Shown piece by piece: positions 25,414 to 33,310 of a DNA stretch of 64,000 bases. The stretch is from Neobacillus citreus (GTDB lineage: Bacteria > Bacillota > Bacilli > Bacillales > Cytobacillaceae). Each line of letters opens with the position of its first letter. Position 1 is the stretch's first letter. The stretch is taken from assembly GCF_018343545.2 (NCBI RefSeq), contig NZ_JAGYPE020000027.1, positions 1-64,000 of the forward strand. Reading direction: 5' to 3'. The notes under the pieces are model-generated. The model saw nothing but the letters and a program-made list of their open reading frames with translations, was not told the DNA's origin and did not search any database. Made by a program: the position numbers and the translations under genes.

Positions 25414-25850
25414 AAAAAGGGAAAGTGATGTTAATTGGTCCAGTTGGGTCAGGAAAATCTACGTTAACCAAACGACTGCTTGAGGACCCGACACCCGCTG
25501 TCAAAACACAGGCACTAAACTATATGGATTGGATCATTGACACACCTGGGGAGTATAGTGAAAATCCATTGTTTTACCGTTCTTTAATCGCGACAGCATT
25601 GGAAGCGCGGATTCTCCTAATCATTCAAGACGCAACTCGCCATGAGCAGTTCCTGCCGCCGAATTTTGCACAGGGATTTCCGTTGATTCCTATTGGTGTC
25701 ATCACCAAAATAGACCATCCAAATGCGGATTTGGAAAAGGCTGAAAAACTGCTGAGGCAAGTTTTGTCAAATCATTCAATATATAAAATTTCGTCCATCA
25801 CTCTTGAAGGAATACCGGATTTGAAGGCGGCCCTATTGAATCTTATTTGA
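25410..25850 (+). CDS. eutP: EutP/PduV-family P-loop protein
   Basis: 146 residues. Walker A is GPVGSGKST (10-18), followed by the switch-like DTPGEY and a TKID guanine-specificity motif, so a small-GTPase fold is retained. EutP has been reported to act as an acetate kinase in Salmonella; PduV members bind compartments. Overlap with eutS (ATGA) indicates coupled translation. Confidence 0.92.
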   Translation: MKKGKVMLIGPVGSGKSTLTKRLLEDPTPAVKTQALNYMDWIIDTPGEYSENPLFYRSLIATALEARILLIIQDATRHEQFLPPNFAQGFPLIPIGVITKIDHPNADLEKAEKLLRQVLSNHSIYKISSITLEGIPDLKAALLNLI

Positions 25851-25893
25851 ATTTTTAGGAGCGGTACAGATAGCGGTCTGGAGGGGCTTTAGA

Positions 25894-27321
25894 TTGAGCT
25901 TGGAAGCAATAAAGAGTGTCGGCATTGATATTGGCACAAGTACAACGAAATTGATTTTAAGCGAACTGACGTTAGGCAGGGTGTCGAGTCATTTTGCCCT
26001 GCCACACTTTGATATTATTGATCGAAAGGTCACCTATGTGAGTGAGATTATTTCCACTCCTTTGAAAAATGTAGATGAAATTGACTTGCTGACATTGGCG
26101 GGCTGGCTTGAACAGGAATATCGACGAATTGGACTGTCACTATCGGAGATCAAGTCGGGTGCGGTAATCATAACGGGGGAAACGGCGATTAAGAAAAATG
26201 CTGATGCTCTGCTGCATTATATGGCGGAACGATCCGGGGACTTTGTGGTAGCGATAGCCGGAGCCAGCTTGGAAGGCGTATTGGCTGGACGGGGATCGGG
26301 TGCCTCTGAGTACTCAAAAAAGGTGAAGGGTATTGTCGCCAATATCGATATCGGCGGCGGTACTGCCAACGTTGCCCTTTTTAAGCAAGGAAAAGTGCTG
26401 GATACGATTACCTTTCATGTTGGCGGCCGGCTGGTCGAAATCGATTCTGCCGGTGAAGTCTTGGCGGTATCCCAGTCTTTACAGCCTTGGCTTTTTTCTA
26501 AAAACTACTTGCTGGAAAAGGGGATGCGGCTTACATTAAAGCAGATTTCTGACCTTTCTTCTGGTTTGTGCAAAGACATGCTGGACTGTTTAGTGGGGAA
26601 GATGCCTATAGGTACCGTTAAGGCGTTGGTTCACAGTGCTTCGTCGGAAACACTTCCGATGATTAATGATGTTATGATTTCTGGGGGGGTTGGGAGGCTG
26701 GCACTGGAAGGGCCTCCTCCGACATTGGGTGAGGCAGCGAAATATAACGACATCGGCCCGATTTTGGCTGCAGAACTGATGAAAGCTTTAAAAAACTATC
26801 CTTTTTCCGTAGTGGAGTCTTCGCAAACTTCGAGGGCAACGGTCATCGGGGCAGGCATGCAGACAACGAAAATCAGCGGGGCGACGATATCGATTGCTCC
26901 TGAGCATCTGCCGCTAAGAAACATCCCAGTAGTTAAAATGAGCTATTCAGAAACGGCTCTGGAGCAGTATATTGAACGGCTTTTTTTTCAAGGAAAGGAA
27001 TTGTTCCATGAAAATTCTAAAGTGCCGTTTGCGATTAGTTTAGCGGAAATGCCCTATTTGCCTTATTTAAAGCTAAAGGGGCTGGCGGAAGTACTCGGAA
27101 AGGTCTACGCACGGCTTTTTCCTAGGGCAACAGCTCTTGTTGTAGTCTGTGAAAATGATATGGCTAAAGCCCTGGGGCAGGCGCTGCGACTGCAGTTAGC
27201 GGCTGATATGGACGTGATTTGTATTGACCAGGTGGTGGTTGAGTACGGCGACTATATTGATATTGGCGAGCCGTTGAATGATACAATGGTGCCCGTTGTT
27301 GTGAAGACGCTGGCGTTTTAG
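25894..27321 (+). CDS. eutA: ethanolamine ammonia-lyase reactivating factor EutA
   Basis: 475 residues of the EutA family, an actin/Hsp70-type ATPase that exchanges damaged cobalamin from EutBC. The phosphate-binding GIDIGTSTTKLIL lies at 10-22 and a second NIDIGGGTANVALF near 150. The start is TTG with TCTGGAGGGG 8 nt upstream. It precedes the lyase genes, from which it is separated by 170 nt of repeat DNA. Confidence 0.95.
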   Translation: MSLEAIKSVGIDIGTSTTKLILSELTLGRVSSHFALPHFDIIDRKVTYVSEIISTPLKNVDEIDLLTLAGWLEQEYRRIGLSLSEIKSGAVIITGETAIKKNADALLHYMAERSGDFVVAIAGASLEGVLAGRGSGASEYSKKVKGIVANIDIGGGTANVALFKQGKVLDTITFHVGGRLVEIDSAGEVLAVSQSLQPWLFSKNYLLEKGMRLTLKQISDLSSGLCKDMLDCLVGKMPIGTVKALVHSASSETLPMINDVMISGGVGRLALEGPPPTLGEAAKYNDIGPILAAELMKALKNYPFSVVESSQTSRATVIGAGMQTTKISGATISIAPEHLPLRNIPVVKMSYSETALEQYIERLFFQGKELFHENSKVPFAISLAEMPYLPYLKLKGLAEVLGKVYARLFPRATALVVVCENDMAKALGQALRLQLAADMDVICIDQVVVEYGDYIDIGEPLNDTMVPVVVKTLAF

Positions 27322-27325
27322 CTGG

Positions 27326-27460
27326 ATGGCGAGTAAAATCTGGAAATCGACGAGTAAAATACCAAAGTTGACGAGTAAAATGGGGAAAGCAGCGAGTAAA
27401 TTGGCCGAACTGACGAGTAAAATCGGAAAACAGGCGAGTAAATCCTCGTTAACCCCTTAA
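27326..27460 (+). CDS. doubtful 44-residue repeat ORF between eutA and eutB
   Basis: The repeat array is open from an ATG four bases after the eutA stop to TAA at 27458. The product would be heptads of the form Lys-hydrophobic-x-Lys-x-Thr-Ser (MASKIWKSTSKIPK ...), a basic amphipathic helix. No Shine-Dalgarno is visible (CTGG only), but coupling to eutA is possible. More likely the array is a non-coding intergenic repeat that happens to have a 21-bp (7-codon) period. Confidence 0.22.
   Translation: MASKIWKSTSKIPKLTSKMGKAASKLAELTSKIGKQASKSSLTP
27330..27444. repeat. six-unit direct repeat with a 21-bp period in the eut operon
   Basis: The core CGAGTAAAAT (one unit CGAGTAAATT, last CGAGTAAATC) begins at 27330, 27351, 27372, 27393, 27414 and 27435, all 21 bp apart, with 11-bp variable spacers. 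It fills almost all of the eutA-eutB gap, the largest within the operon. The core differs from the array at 6006-6100 but the period, core length and heptad coding frame are the same. Confidence 0.92.
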
Positions 27461-27491
27461 AAGAAAAAGAAACTGGGAGGTGAAGTGAAAT

Positions 27492-28853
27492 TTGAAAACC
27501 AAAATTACTTTACTTAATAAAACATATCAATTTAATAGCTTAAAAGAAATTCTAGCGAAGGCGAATGAGGAAAAGTCGGGGGACCAATTGGCGGGTATCG
27601 CCGCCAACGACGCTCAGGAGCGGCTTGCAGCACGTCACCTCCTGGCTGATTTGACCCTGAGCGACATCCGCAATAACCCAGTGCTCCCACCTGAAGAGGA
27701 CGAGGTTTCCCGCGTCATTGAAGAATCTATTAATGAAAAAATCTATCAATCTATTGCCAATTGGACTGTCAGCGACCTGCGTGAGATCCTGCTGGCTGAA
27801 TCTACAACAAATCGGGAAATCAGCCGGATCCGCCGGGGACTGACGAGTGAGATGGTCGCTGCCGCAGCTAAAATCATGTCCAACCTGGATTTGATTCAGG
27901 CAGCATCTAAAATCGAGGTCGTGACCCAGTGTAATTATCCGGTCGGCCATAAAGGCACGCTTGCTGGCAGGGCCCAGCCGAATCATCCCACTGACAGCAT
28001 TCAAGGAATCAGGGCCTCCTTATATGAAGCGCTCAGTTATGGAATCGGTGATGCAGTTATCGGGATTAACCCAGTTATTGATTCAGCCGAAAGTGTAAAA
28101 CAAATTTTACAAATGACTAAAGAGGAAATCGACCGCTTTCAAATCCCTACGCAAAATTGTGTGCTTGCACATGTCACGACCCAGATGCGCGCCATCAGAA
28201 ATGGTGCGCCGTCTGATTTGCTTTTTCAAAGCCTGGCGGGAACGGAAGCAGGGAACACAGCGTTTGGCATCAGCGTCGGACTGTTGGATGAGGCGAATGA
28301 TTTGATCCAAAAAGAGGGAACGGCAGCAGGGCCGAATTTGTGGTATTTTGAGACGGGACAGGGGTCGGAGCTTTCATCAGATGCACATCATGGCATTGAC
28401 CAGGTAACGCTCGAAGCCCGCTGCTATGGGCTTGCAAAAAAATATAAGCCGTTTATCGTCAACACCGTAGTCGGTTTTATTGGGCCGGAATATCTCTACA
28501 ACAGCAAACAGGTTATCAGGGCCGGGCTTGAGGATCATTTTATGGGGAAGCTGCAAGGAATTCCCATGGGTGTCGACGTTTGTTATACAAACCATATGAA
28601 AGCCGACCAGAATGATATGGAGAATCTCGCCGTCCTCCTTGGTTCGGCCGGTGTCAATTTCCTCATCGGCGTTCCGATGGCGGATGATTGCATGCTGAAT
28701 TATCAATCGACCAGCTTCCATGACATTGCTTCTGTCAGAAGGGTGCTGGGCCTAAGACCTTCGCCATTTTTTGAAAAATGGCTTGAGAAGATGGGAATTA
28801 TGGAGAGCGGAATATTAACCGAGCGAGCCGGTGATCCGACATTGTTTATGTAA
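27492..28853 (+). CDS. eutB: ethanolamine ammonia-lyase large subunit
   Basis: 453 residues, the catalytic TIM-barrel subunit of the adenosylcobalamin enzyme that converts ethanolamine to acetaldehyde and ammonia. Recognisable stretches include CNYPVGHKGTLAGRAQPNHP, PDD-region NQNDMENLA and GVPMADDCMLNYQ. The start is TTG, 9 nt after GGGAGGTGA. It forms (EutB-EutC)6 with the next gene. The presence of a complete lyase with its reactivase supports a working pathway. Confidence 0.97.
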   Translation: MKTKITLLNKTYQFNSLKEILAKANEEKSGDQLAGIAANDAQERLAARHLLADLTLSDIRNNPVLPPEEDEVSRVIEESINEKIYQSIANWTVSDLREILLAESTTNREISRIRRGLTSEMVAAAAKIMSNLDLIQAASKIEVVTQCNYPVGHKGTLAGRAQPNHPTDSIQGIRASLYEALSYGIGDAVIGINPVIDSAESVKQILQMTKEEIDRFQIPTQNCVLAHVTTQMRAIRNGAPSDLLFQSLAGTEAGNTAFGISVGLLDEANDLIQKEGTAAGPNLWYFETGQGSELSSDAHHGIDQVTLEARCYGLAKKYKPFIVNTVVGFIGPEYLYNSKQVIRAGLEDHFMGKLQGIPMGVDVCYTNHMKADQNDMENLAVLLGSAGVNFLIGVPMADDCMLNYQSTSFHDIASVRRVLGLRPSPFFEKWLEKMGIMESGILTERAGDPTLFM

Positions 28854-28871
28854 AGAAAGGAGGGGGAGAGA

Positions 28872-29729
28872 GTGCAGGAGAATGAGATTGAATTTATTGT
28901 TCAAAAAGTAATGGAGGAACTTCACAGGAACTTTCCCGATGAAACTAAAGCAGAAGAAATTGCGAAAACCAATGAAGAAGGACTGATATTTACTGAGAAC
29001 GACTGGAAGACCTCTATTCCGGCAGCTGTATATCAGGAGGGGGTATCTGATTTAATTGCCTCTACACCGGCTAGGATTGGCGTTTGGCGGACTGGAACCC
29101 GGCCGCTCACGAAAACGATGTTAAAGCTGCAGTTTGACCATGCGGCGGCAATTGATGCGGTCGGGGGCGAGGTCCTTGAAAAAACCCTGGCGGAATTTGA
29201 TTTATTTACCGTTGAAACATGCTATGAAAACAAGGAAACGTATCTAAAAAGGCCTGATAAAGGGCGCATCTTAACCGATAATGCGGTTAGGGCCATTAAG
29301 GAAAAATGCAGCCATCACCCGCAGGTGCAAATTGTCGTCTCAGACGGACTAAGCGCTAGTGCTGTGGAAACCAATTTAATGGATGTTTACCCGGCCTTAC
29401 TGGATTCTTTGAAAATCAATAACCTTTCCGCTGGAACCCCGTTTTTTGTCAAAGGGGGCAGGGTAGCTTGCATGGATCATATTGGCGAGATTCTTGAGCC
29501 GGAGGTGTTGGTCCTGTTAATCGGCGAACGGCCTGGGCTGGTCTCGGCTAGTTCGATGAGTGCCTATATGTGCTACCGGCCGCGAAAAGGAGTGGTTGAA
29601 TCCGACCGCAATGTCATTTCGAATATTCACCCGCTTGGAACTCCGCCTGTCGAGGCTGGTGCTCATATTGGTACTGTCCTTAAGAAGATGCTTGAGCAAA
29701 AGGTGAGCGGAGTAAAGCTGGAATTATAG
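28872..29729 (+). CDS. eutC: ethanolamine ammonia-lyase small subunit
   Basis: 285 residues. The C-terminal two thirds match EutC: ARIGVWRTGTRPLTKTMLKL, VSDGLSASAVE and GERPGLVSASSMSAYMCYRPR. The first 40 residues are divergent and acidic, as in other EutC proteins whose N-terminus targets the lyase into the shell. The start is GTG with AAAGGAGGGGGAG upstream. Confidence 0.96.
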   Translation: MQENEIEFIVQKVMEELHRNFPDETKAEEIAKTNEEGLIFTENDWKTSIPAAVYQEGVSDLIASTPARIGVWRTGTRPLTKTMLKLQFDHAAAIDAVGGEVLEKTLAEFDLFTVETCYENKETYLKRPDKGRILTDNAVRAIKEKCSHHPQVQIVVSDGLSASAVETNLMDVYPALLDSLKINNLSAGTPFFVKGGRVACMDHIGEILEPEVLVLLIGERPGLVSASSMSAYMCYRPRKGVVESDRNVISNIHPLGTPPVEAGAHIGTVLKKMLEQKVSGVKLEL

Positions 29730-29779
29730 TGTTATTCTATCTTTCTATTGGGATTTTATAATGAAAGGAGGGTGGGGGG

Positions 29780-29914
29780 ATGGAGGTTGTAATCGGCTTT
29801 GCACTTGTAGTCATCACTTTAGTGGTCGGTACGGCCATTGGCATGCATGCGAATAAAAATGTAAGGGCCTTTAAAGAAGAAGAGCATGAAATCTTTGTTG
29901 GAAAGGATGACTAA
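29780..29914 (+). CDS. 44-residue single-pass membrane protein
   Basis: MEVVIGFALVVITLVVGTAIG forms one transmembrane helix (2-22), followed by a basic then acidic cytosolic tail (NKNVRAFKEEEHEIFVGKDD). An AAAGGAGGG ribosome site lies about 8 nt before the ATG, and the next gene, the permease, follows at 26 nt. The layout resembles small accessory subunits of transporters. It was missed by length cut-offs; I know no named family for it. Confidence 0.65.
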   Translation: MEVVIGFALVVITLVVGTAIGMHANKNVRAFKEEEHEIFVGKDD

Positions 29915-29940
29915 TAATCAGTCAGAAAGGGGTAGAACAA

Positions 29941-31476
29941 ATGAAAAACAAAGACCAACAATTGTTGGAGGATAGGAAGCAGCTGAACCGCTATGGCTAT
30001 GCCCAGGAATTACTGCGGGATATGGGCGGATTTTCCAACTTTGCGATTTCCTTTTCGATTATTTCCATCTTAACAGGGGCTGTTTCTCTCTATGGACATG
30101 GGTTAACGTACGGCGGCCCGGGTATGATGGGTTTTGGCTGGACGATTGTGGCCTTTTTCGTGATGCTGGTGGCCGCATCACTTGCCGAGCTGGCTTCTGC
30201 TATTCCCACTGCAGGTGCCCTGTATCACTGGGCCGCCGCCTTAAAGGGGGTTCGGATTGGCTGGTACACAGCCTGGATTAATTTAATCGGCCAAATTGGG
30301 ATTGTGGCCGGAATCGACTACTCTTGCGCCTTATTTGCAGACCCGCTCCTAGCAACCGTTTTTGGATATACCTCTACCGATACCACCACTTTAATTGTCT
30401 TTGGCGTTATTCTCCTATTACACGGAATCCTCAATCACGTTGGGATTAAAATCGTCGCAAAATTAAACGACTTTTCAGCCTGGTACCATATGGTCGTTGT
30501 TGCTATTCTGGTTGTCAGCTTAGCATTTTTTACAAGAAACGGCCTACAGCCGGTTGATTACTTATTCCAGGTAGGGCAAACCTTCTCCGATAAGCCTTAT
30601 GTTCTGGCCTTTTTAATCGGATTGTTACAGGCACAGTGGACCTTTACTGGTTATGATGCGTCTGCCCATACGATTGAAGAAACAGTCCACCCACGTGTTC
30701 GCGCTCCATGGGGCATTTACAACTCCGTTGCGTTTTCATTTGTGTTTGGATTTATCATGCTGGCATTTGTCACGCTTTCGATTCATGATGCGGCCGGTGC
30801 GGTGAAATCAGATAATGCTTTTATCTTTGTTATTAGTGAAGCTCTGGGCGGCACCTTTGGAGCAGTCGTGTTATGGCTAGTGACATTTGCAATGTTCTTC
30901 TGCGGCCTTTCGTCGATTACTTCCTTTTCGCGGATGATGTATGCTTTCTCAAGGGACAAAGGAATGCCGTTCAGCCGCCATTGGGCGGAAATCAGCCGGA
31001 AGTTCCGGACACCGGCAAAGGCGATTTGGCTGTCTGTGATTCTTTCGTTTGTGCTGGCGTTGATTGATTACATTACGAAGCTGGTGAATCCGGATGCAGG
31101 TTACTCCACCATCGCCTTCCTGACGGCAGTAAGTGTGGTTGGTTTGTATGTTGCCTATGGGATTCCCATCTATCTCAAGCTGCAGGCAGAGGCTAAGGGG
31201 ATCTTTCAGCCAAAGCATTACGGCCCTTGGAGTCTTGGAAAGTGGAGCAAGCCGATCAATATTCTCAGCATCCTTTGGATTATCTTCATTTCTATCATGA
31301 TGATCATTCCCCCTAACCAAATGGCTGCCTATGCCTTGGCGGGAATGTTTATCTTGTTAATTATTATGGATTTGACTTATTATAAAAAGCATTTCAAAGG
31401 CCCTCAGTCAGCACTCGAAAAATCAATTGATGAAATTAGAAGACTGGAAGACGAGTTTGAACATGGGAAACATTAA
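29941..31476 (+). CDS. APC-superfamily permease, probable ethanolamine importer
   Basis: 511 residues with about 12 transmembrane helices. The N-terminal region (MGGFSNFAISFSIISILTG ... TYGGPGMMGFGW) and ALIPTAG-like SAIPTAGALYHWAA belong to the amino acid/choline transporter (ACT) group of the APC superfamily. It follows eutBC, where other loci carry EutH or an Eat-type permease, so ethanolamine is the likely substrate. It ends in a hairpin and closes the operon. Confidence 0.8.
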   Translation: MKNKDQQLLEDRKQLNRYGYAQELLRDMGGFSNFAISFSIISILTGAVSLYGHGLTYGGPGMMGFGWTIVAFFVMLVAASLAELASAIPTAGALYHWAAALKGVRIGWYTAWINLIGQIGIVAGIDYSCALFADPLLATVFGYTSTDTTTLIVFGVILLLHGILNHVGIKIVAKLNDFSAWYHMVVVAILVVSLAFFTRNGLQPVDYLFQVGQTFSDKPYVLAFLIGLLQAQWTFTGYDASAHTIEETVHPRVRAPWGIYNSVAFSFVFGFIMLAFVTLSIHDAAGAVKSDNAFIFVISEALGGTFGAVVLWLVTFAMFFCGLSSITSFSRMMYAFSRDKGMPFSRHWAEISRKFRTPAKAIWLSVILSFVLALIDYITKLVNPDAGYSTIAFLTAVSVVGLYVAYGIPIYLKLQAEAKGIFQPKHYGPWSLGKWSKPINILSILWIIFISIMMIIPPNQMAAYALAGMFILLIIMDLTYYKKHFKGPQSALEKSIDEIRRLEDEFEHGKH

Positions 31477-31485
31477 TTAAAAAGA

Positions 31486-31523
31486 GGTCAGGACCTTTCA
31501 GACGTTGTGCCGGGGTCCTGACC
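31486..31523 (+). terminator. hairpin after the permease gene
   Basis: A perfect 10-bp stem GGTCAGGACC/GGTCCTGACC closes the eut operon. The T run is weak (TTCAGAGTTTT), so termination may be partial. Confidence 0.6.
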
Positions 31524-31552
31524 TTCAGAGTTTTCCTGATTAGAAAAAAAAG

Positions 31553-31575
31553 AAAAGGCGGACCAGCCGCCTTTT
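31553..31575. terminator. bidirectional terminator, mainly for the CotG-like gene
   Basis: AAAAGGCGG pairs with CCGCCTTTT around ACCAG. A long T run follows on the minus strand. Confidence 0.85.
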
Positions 31576-31581
31576 GATTCT

Positions 31582-31950
31582 TTAACCTCTTTTACGGGAT
31601 TTAAACACCCACATGTTGCCGTCTTTCCAGCAGCTTTTCGTTTGATGTCTGCCGTGGCCTGTATTACGCCAGTTTGTGCATTCCAGATTATGCGTTAAGC
31701 GTCTTGAAGTTCTTTTTCTGGACGTGCGGCGTCGAGTTGTATTTCTGCTGGATGTCATCTTTCGACGACTAGAGGTTCGTCTAGAAGTCCGACTAGAAGT
31801 CCGACTAGAAGTCCGACTAGAAGTTCTTCTGTGGCTAGATGTCCCGCGATGACGGCCTGGATCCATAAACATGAAATCCCCGAATCCGCCGCGTCCTACG
31901 TCATCAGCAGCTCTTTGAATATCCTCTGGAGAAAATTCTCTTTCTTCCAT
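31582..31950 (-). CDS. CotG-like basic Arg/Ser/Thr-repeat protein, probable spore coat protein
   Basis: 122 residues. After an acidic start (MEEREFSPEDIQRAADDVG) the centre is nearly all Arg, Ser and Thr (RTSSRTSSRTSSRTSRRTSS), built from 12-bp tandem repeats at about 31780-31830. The end has CTNWRNTG and SCWKDGNMW. AAGGAGGTGC fixes the start at 31950; an upstream in-frame ATG at 32001 lacks a site. It is head-to-head with a cotH-type kinase gene, as cotG is with cotH in B. subtilis, where CotH phosphorylates CotG serines. Homology by repeats alone is weak; synteny is the main argument. Confidence 0.65.
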   Translation of the reverse strand: MEEREFSPEDIQRAADDVGRGGFGDFMFMDPGRHRGTSSHRRTSSRTSSRTSSRTSRRTSSRRKMTSSRNTTRRRTSRKRTSRRLTHNLECTNWRNTGHGRHQTKSCWKDGNMWVFKSRKRG

Positions 31951-32146
31951 TTGAAGCACCTCCTTTTTTACAGAAAAGGGAGTACGAAATGAATTGTGCA
32001 TTATCTATTACACCCACTCCTCTTTTAACAATTTACGAATGGACGCTTGTCTTGGTCTCGGACAATAGCCTATTCAATGAAAAAATCAATAAACCGTGAC
32101 ATCCCTTTTACTCCATCATAGGTATAAAAGGAGGGGAGGATAGGGA

Positions 32147-33238
32147 ATGGACGAAGCCGTAAAACTGCCAAACTATAAAATTTTTATAAAACCGAGCGAC
32201 TTAAAGGAGCTTAAAAGGGATATATGGGTGGATATGCCAATCCCCGCACAGCTAAATATCGATGGCAAGAGATTAGAGGTAGATATCAGCTACCGCGGCT
32301 CCCATATTCGTGATTTTTTGAAAAAATCGTATTACATTTCTTTTTATAAGCCTAAAAAATTCAAAGGCTCCAGTGAAATTCATATAAATGCTGAGTATAA
32401 GGATCCTTCGTTCATACGGAATAAATTATCCTTCGATTTCTTTTCTGAGATTGGTGTCCTGGCACCATATTCCCGGCATGTCTTTTTGACCCTTAACGGC
32501 AAACCGGAAGGAATATATTTGGAAATCGAATCGGTGGATGAAAATTTTTTAAGAAGAAGAAACCTTCCCGCTGGCAGCATTTATTACGCCATTGATGGCG
32601 ATGCGAATTTTTCATTGATGAGTGATTTGGATAAAGCCGTGAAAAAGTCATTGAAATCAGGCTATGAAAAGAAGTGTGGGAAGTCGTCCGAGGATAAGTT
32701 TTTAGAAAGGTTTATTTATAACATTAATACGATTCCTAGAAGTGAATTTGAGAGGGAAATTATTAAATATATTGATGTTGAAAAATACTTGCGGTGGATT
32801 GCGGGCATCATCTTCACGTCCAACTATGATGGTTTTGTCCATAATTATTCGCTTTACCGAAATGGTGAAACAGGGCTATTCGAGGTGATGCCATGGGATT
32901 ACGATGCCACCTGGGGGAGGGATGTTAACGGGAAGGTGATGGGGGCGGATTATGTTCCGCTTAAGGGCTATAATACGTTAACGGCAAGAATTTTGGATGT
33001 GGATTCGTTTCGAAAGCAGTATCAAAAGCTGCTGGTTGAAATTATGAATCAGCAGTTTACATTGGGATTTATGTTGCCTAGAGTTGAAAAGGTGCTTGGG
33101 ATAATCCGGCCCTATGTCCTGCAGGACCCCTACAAAAAGGACTCGATCACACAATTTGACCAGGAGCTTCGGGTAATCACGGAATACATCCTTGAAAGAA
33201 GAAAATATATCGAACGCGAAATAGTAAAGCTTAACTAA
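32147..33238 (+). CDS. cotH: CotH-family spore coat protein kinase
   Basis: 363 residues. The CotH fold is shown by DISYRGSHIRDF, the GKPEGIYLEIESVDENFLRRR segment and the signature MPWDYDATWGRD near residue 250, which carries the catalytic and metal-binding aspartates of this atypical kinase. In Bacillus CotH phosphorylates coat proteins CotB and CotG and organises the outer coat. AAAGGAGGGGAGG lies before the ATG. Expression is expected late in sporulation (sigma-K); I could not fix a promoter. Confidence 0.88.
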   Translation: MDEAVKLPNYKIFIKPSDLKELKRDIWVDMPIPAQLNIDGKRLEVDISYRGSHIRDFLKKSYYISFYKPKKFKGSSEIHINAEYKDPSFIRNKLSFDFFSEIGVLAPYSRHVFLTLNGKPEGIYLEIESVDENFLRRRNLPAGSIYYAIDGDANFSLMSDLDKAVKKSLKSGYEKKCGKSSEDKFLERFIYNINTIPRSEFEREIIKYIDVEKYLRWIAGIIFTSNYDGFVHNYSLYRNGETGLFEVMPWDYDATWGRDVNGKVMGADYVPLKGYNTLTARILDVDSFRKQYQKLLVEIMNQQFTLGFMLPRVEKVLGIIRPYVLQDPYKKDSITQFDQELRVITEYILERRKYIEREIVKLN

Positions 33239-33244
33239 ATTAGG

Positions 33245-33272
33245 CCGCAGCCTTTATGACTGCGGTGTTTTT
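33245..33272 (+). terminator. cotH terminator
   Basis: CCGCAG pairs with CTGCGG around CCTTTATGA, followed by TGTTTTT. Confidence 0.8.
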
Positions 33273-33304
33273 AAAAGAACCATCCAATTTCGGATGGTTC
33301 TTTT
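33273..33304. terminator. bidirectional terminator before the oxidoreductase
   Basis: A near-perfect stem AAAAGAACCATCC/GGATGGTTCTTTT lies between convergent genes. Confidence 0.9.
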
Positions 33305-33310
33305 ATGAAT

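Noticed and set aside
31780-31830. CRISPR-like short tandem repeat
   Set aside because: The 12-bp units are contiguous and in frame within the Arg/Ser/Thr-rich gene, with no spacers.
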